Source: Lachnospiraceae bacterium (GTDB taxonomy: Bacteria > Bacillota > Clostridia > Lachnospirales > Lachnospiraceae). Taken from it: a DNA stretch of 64,000 nucleotides. The DNA lies in assembly GCA_022766245.1 (NCBI GenBank), contig JALEPL010000033.1, positions 23,069 to 87,068 of the forward strand, written 5' to 3'. Positions 62,271 through 64,000 of this stretch are shown one piece after another; within the stretch, counting starts at the first letter, position 1; each line of letters begins with the position of its first letter. A program made the position numbers and the translations under genes. Below the pieces are notes generated by a model, which made no database searches, was not told where the DNA came from, and saw nothing but the letters and a program-made list of their open reading frames with translations.

Positions 62271-62287
62271 GAACAGTAACGTATAAT
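62271..62287 (+). promoter_or_regulatory. GAACAGTAAC-TATAAT promoter-like module
   Basis: GAACAGTAACGTATAAT matches 28359-28375 (GAACAGTTACGTATAAT) at 16 of 17 positions; the latter abuts the 6S-like RNA. It ends in a perfect -10 box but no -35 stands out. It precedes the 62334 ORF. Confidence 0.5.
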
Positions 62288-62333
62288 TTCGATATTTTCA
62301 CATAAAATGTAAAAAAACAATAAGTGAAAATAT

Positions 62334-62654
62334 ATGAACCGAAAAACAAGCCATAGTTATCATTCCCATAGAACAAATCAGAACAGAATAAGAAATAAAA
62401 CAGACCCGGACACAACTGAGCATGTGGCTGGGTCTTGTGCATTCACCTGGTTTAAGATTCGGTTTTTCCTCTGCGCCGTTTTTATTTCGTCCTTTGCTCT
62501 CTGTGACAAACTGGACTACCCGTTTTTTACTTTAGACACGGATATGGTCTACGAACAGATACAGGAAAACTATCATTATACAAATCTGAAAAAATATGTT
62601 ATGATGATGGCTGATAGTGAGTATATAAGCAACGAAAAGGATTCATTAAAATGA
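62334..62654 (+). CDS. Small membrane protein upstream of the radical SAM gene
   Basis: A 106-residue ORF. Its first ~40 residues are polar (His/Asn/Thr-rich), then WFKIRFFLCAVFISSFALCDKL is a membrane segment, followed by a short soluble end. The 3' end overlaps the next ATG by 4 bases (ATGA), which argues for translation. The 5' end lacks a good ribosome site, so the true start may be a later codon. No family recognised. Confidence 0.45.
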   Translation: MNRKTSHSYHSHRTNQNRIRNKTDPDTTEHVAGSCAFTWFKIRFFLCAVFISSFALCDKLDYPFFTLDTDMVYEQIQENYHYTNLKKYVMMMADSEYISNEKDSLK

Positions 62655-64000
62655 GAAAATTAGCTTTGAGTGATGAAATACTGATGACCATAGATAAGCC
62701 GGCCAGATATATCGGCAATGAGTATAATATGGTGCAAAAGGATCCGGCACAGGTGGATATCCGCTTCGCAATGTGTTTTCCGGATGTGTATGAGATTGGG
62801 ATGTCCCATCTGGGAATCCAGATTTTATACGATATGTTCAATAAAAGAAACGATGTATATTGCGAGAGAGTGTATTCTCCCTGGCCGGACCTGCATCAAA
62901 TTCTGAAAGAGCAGCATATTCCGCTGTTTGCGCTGGAGTCCCAGGAACCGATTCATAATTTTGATTTTCTGGGTATTACCATTCAGTATGAAATGTGTTA
63001 TACCAATATTTTACAGATTCTGGATCTTTCCCAGATTCCTATGTATGCAAAGGACCGGTGTGACACCGATCCCATTGTGATTGGCGGTGGACCTTGTACC
63101 TATAATCCGGAGCCCATTGCAGATTTCTTTGATTTATTTTATATCGGCGAAGGGGAAATTTCCTATGATGCGCTCTTTGCCTTGTACAAGGAATATCGCC
63201 GGGAGGGTTATAGCCGAGAGGAGTTTCTTCATCGTGCGGCAAAGATTCCGGGCATTTATGCCCCTATGATGTATCAGGTGACATACAAAGAGGATGGCAC
63301 CATTGATGCATATACATCGATTTATGAAGATGTTCCTGCAAAAGTAAAAAAGCAGATTGTACAGGATATGTCAATGGCCACCTATCCGGAAAAACCACTG
63401 GTTCCGTTTATTAAAGTGACCCAGGACCGTGTGGTTCTGGAGGTTCAGCGTGGCTGTATCCGTGGATGCCGTTTCTGTCAGGCGGGAATGGTGTATCGGC
63501 CGACGAGACCGCGGGATATCAATATGCTGAAGGAGACCGCAAGAGCGATGCTCCGGAATACGGGACATGAAGAAATTACTTTAAGTTCGTTGAGTTCCAG
63601 TGATTACAATGAATTAGAAGAGATCGTGAATTTTCTGATCGATGAATTTCACGGGCAGGGTGTAAATATTTCCCTTCCTTCGCTTCGAATTGATGCTTTT
63701 TCGCTGGATGTCATGAGCAAGATCCAGGATATCCGTAAGAGCAGTCTTACGTTTGCCCCGGAAGCCGGTACGCAGCGGATGCGAAATGTGATCAATAAAG
63801 GTCTTACGGAAGAAGAAATTCTGGAAGGAGCGGGACAGGCCTTTGAAGGCGGCTGGAATAAGGTGAAGCTTTATTTCATGCTGGGGCTGCCCACCGAGAC
63901 AGAGGAAGATATGGAAGGAATCGCGGTCCTTTCTGATAAAGTTGCCCGCAGATATTACGAGATTCCGAAGGAACAGCGCAATGGGAAATGCCAGATCACG
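62651..64000 (+). CDS. TIGR03960-type B12-binding radical SAM protein (truncated by window end)
   Basis: Runs to the window edge, so 450 residues are visible with no stop; the ORF track does not list it. The N-terminal ~250 residues form a cobalamin-binding-like region (FAMCFPDVYEIGMSHLGIQILYDMFN, VIGGGPCTYNPEPIADFFDLFYIGEGE). The radical SAM motif is LEVQRGCIRGCRFCQAGMVYRPTRPR (CxxxCxxC), followed by LTFAPEAGTQRMRNVINKGLTEEEI and KLYFMLGLPTET. This matches the uncharacterised family that usually sits before a TIGR03936 (DUF2344) gene and ribosomal protein genes rplU/rpmA. Reaction unknown. Confidence 0.9.
   Translation, partial: MRKLALSDEILMTIDKPARYIGNEYNMVQKDPAQVDIRFAMCFPDVYEIGMSHLGIQILYDMFNKRNDVYCERVYSPWPDLHQILKEQHIPLFALESQEPIHNFDFLGITIQYEMCYTNILQILDLSQIPMYAKDRCDTDPIVIGGGPCTYNPEPIADFFDLFYIGEGEISYDALFALYKEYRREGYSREEFLHRAAKIPGIYAPMMYQVTYKEDGTIDAYTSIYEDVPAKVKKQIVQDMSMATYPEKPLVPFIKVTQDRVVLEVQRGCIRGCRFCQAGMVYRPTRPRDINMLKETARAMLRNTGHEEITLSSLSSSDYNELEEIVNFLIDEFHGQGVNISLPSLRIDAFSLDVMSKIQDIRKSSLTFAPEAGTQRMRNVINKGLTEEEILEGAGQAFEGGWNKVKLYFMLGLPTETEEDMEGIAVLSDKVARRYYEIPKEQRNGKCQIT

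Overview
The window looks like the chromosome of a motile, spore-forming anaerobic Clostridia bacterium, most likely Lachnospiraceae. The evidence is the combination of spmA/spmB, a SpoIID-like protein and a YlbJ-like protein (sporulation), flagellin with FliS and a sigma-D-type promoter (motility), a 56-residue 2[4Fe-4S] ferredoxin, a T-box upstream of pheST, and Clostridia-typical order in blocks such as rsmD-coaD-ylbJ and yicC-gmk-rpoZ. This is inferred from gene content; no rRNA is present. I see no prophage, insertion sequence, CRISPR array or classical defence island. Most of the window is housekeeping, and the unusual material lies in divergent paralogues, small unknown proteins and a dense set of short palindromic intergenic repeats.

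Layout. 1-4.2 kb: rsmI and a DUF885 lipoprotein on the minus strand, separated by a ~180 bp near-palindrome; then spmA/spmB. 4.2-7.4 kb: initiator tRNA-fMet, class B sortase, Sir2 deacylase, DUF951 protein and the rpsF-ssb-rpsR operon. 7.4-12.4 kb: accessory signalling stretch with a Hanks-type membrane kinase divergent from an HTH-like protein, a VanZ-like protein, a secreted protein with two tandem domains, and an HTH/HATPase/STAS-like regulator followed by a lone receiver protein. 12.4-17.2 kb: gdpP-rplI-dnaB and a MerR-type regulator. 17.2-23.1 kb: ferredoxin, DUF1858 protein, then a flagellar block (a 1041-residue FliK-like repeat protein, flagellin, FliS). 23.2-31.9 kb: DUF2508 protein, citrate synthase, deoC-cdd, pckA, a probable 6S RNA, a SpoIID/LytB protein and a YihY protein. 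31.9-37.2 kb: T-box, pheS-pheT, queA, PilZ protein. 37.2-42.3 kb: tyrA, a secreted repeat/propeller-like protein, a shrunken leucyl-tRNA-synthetase-like protein, several small unknown proteins and a Cys-rich protein. 42.4-50.3 kb: rqcH, yicC-gmk-rpoZ, rimO-pgsA-cinA(C-terminal)-rsmD-coaD and a coiled-coil protein. 50.3-57.0 kb: YlbJ-like protein, M23 peptidase, RsuA-type pseudouridine synthase, YgiQ radical SAM protein, RluA-type synthase, histidine phosphatase, recU. 57.0-62.3 kb: hisZ-hisG-hisD-hisB-hisIE. 62.3-64.0 kb: a small membrane protein and the 5' part of a TIGR03960-type B12-binding radical SAM gene that runs off the window.

How genes work together. The his operon uses the short HisG plus the HisRS-like regulatory subunit HisZ, and its HisIE carries an N-terminal HisA/HisF-like barrel that appears to have lost its catalytic aspartates. 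The window thus holds two tRNA-synthetase-derived paralogues: HisZ, of known role, and a LeuRS-like protein of unknown role that lacks the HIGH and KMSKS signatures and the editing domain. Signalling genes include cyclic-di-AMP turnover (gdpP), a PilZ c-di-GMP receptor, a Ser/Thr kinase and an ATPase/STAS-like switch with an adjacent receiver. Central metabolism is represented by citrate synthase and ATP-dependent PEP carboxykinase.

The best candidates for undescribed biology are the LeuRS-like pseudo-synthetase, the HTH-ATPase-STAS-like regulator with five phased AGTTT motifs in front of it, the repeat architecture of the FliK-like protein, and the families of short palindromic repeats, some of which abut promoter-like -10 boxes. 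No similarity search, structure prediction or expression data were available; functions of unrecognised genes are left open.
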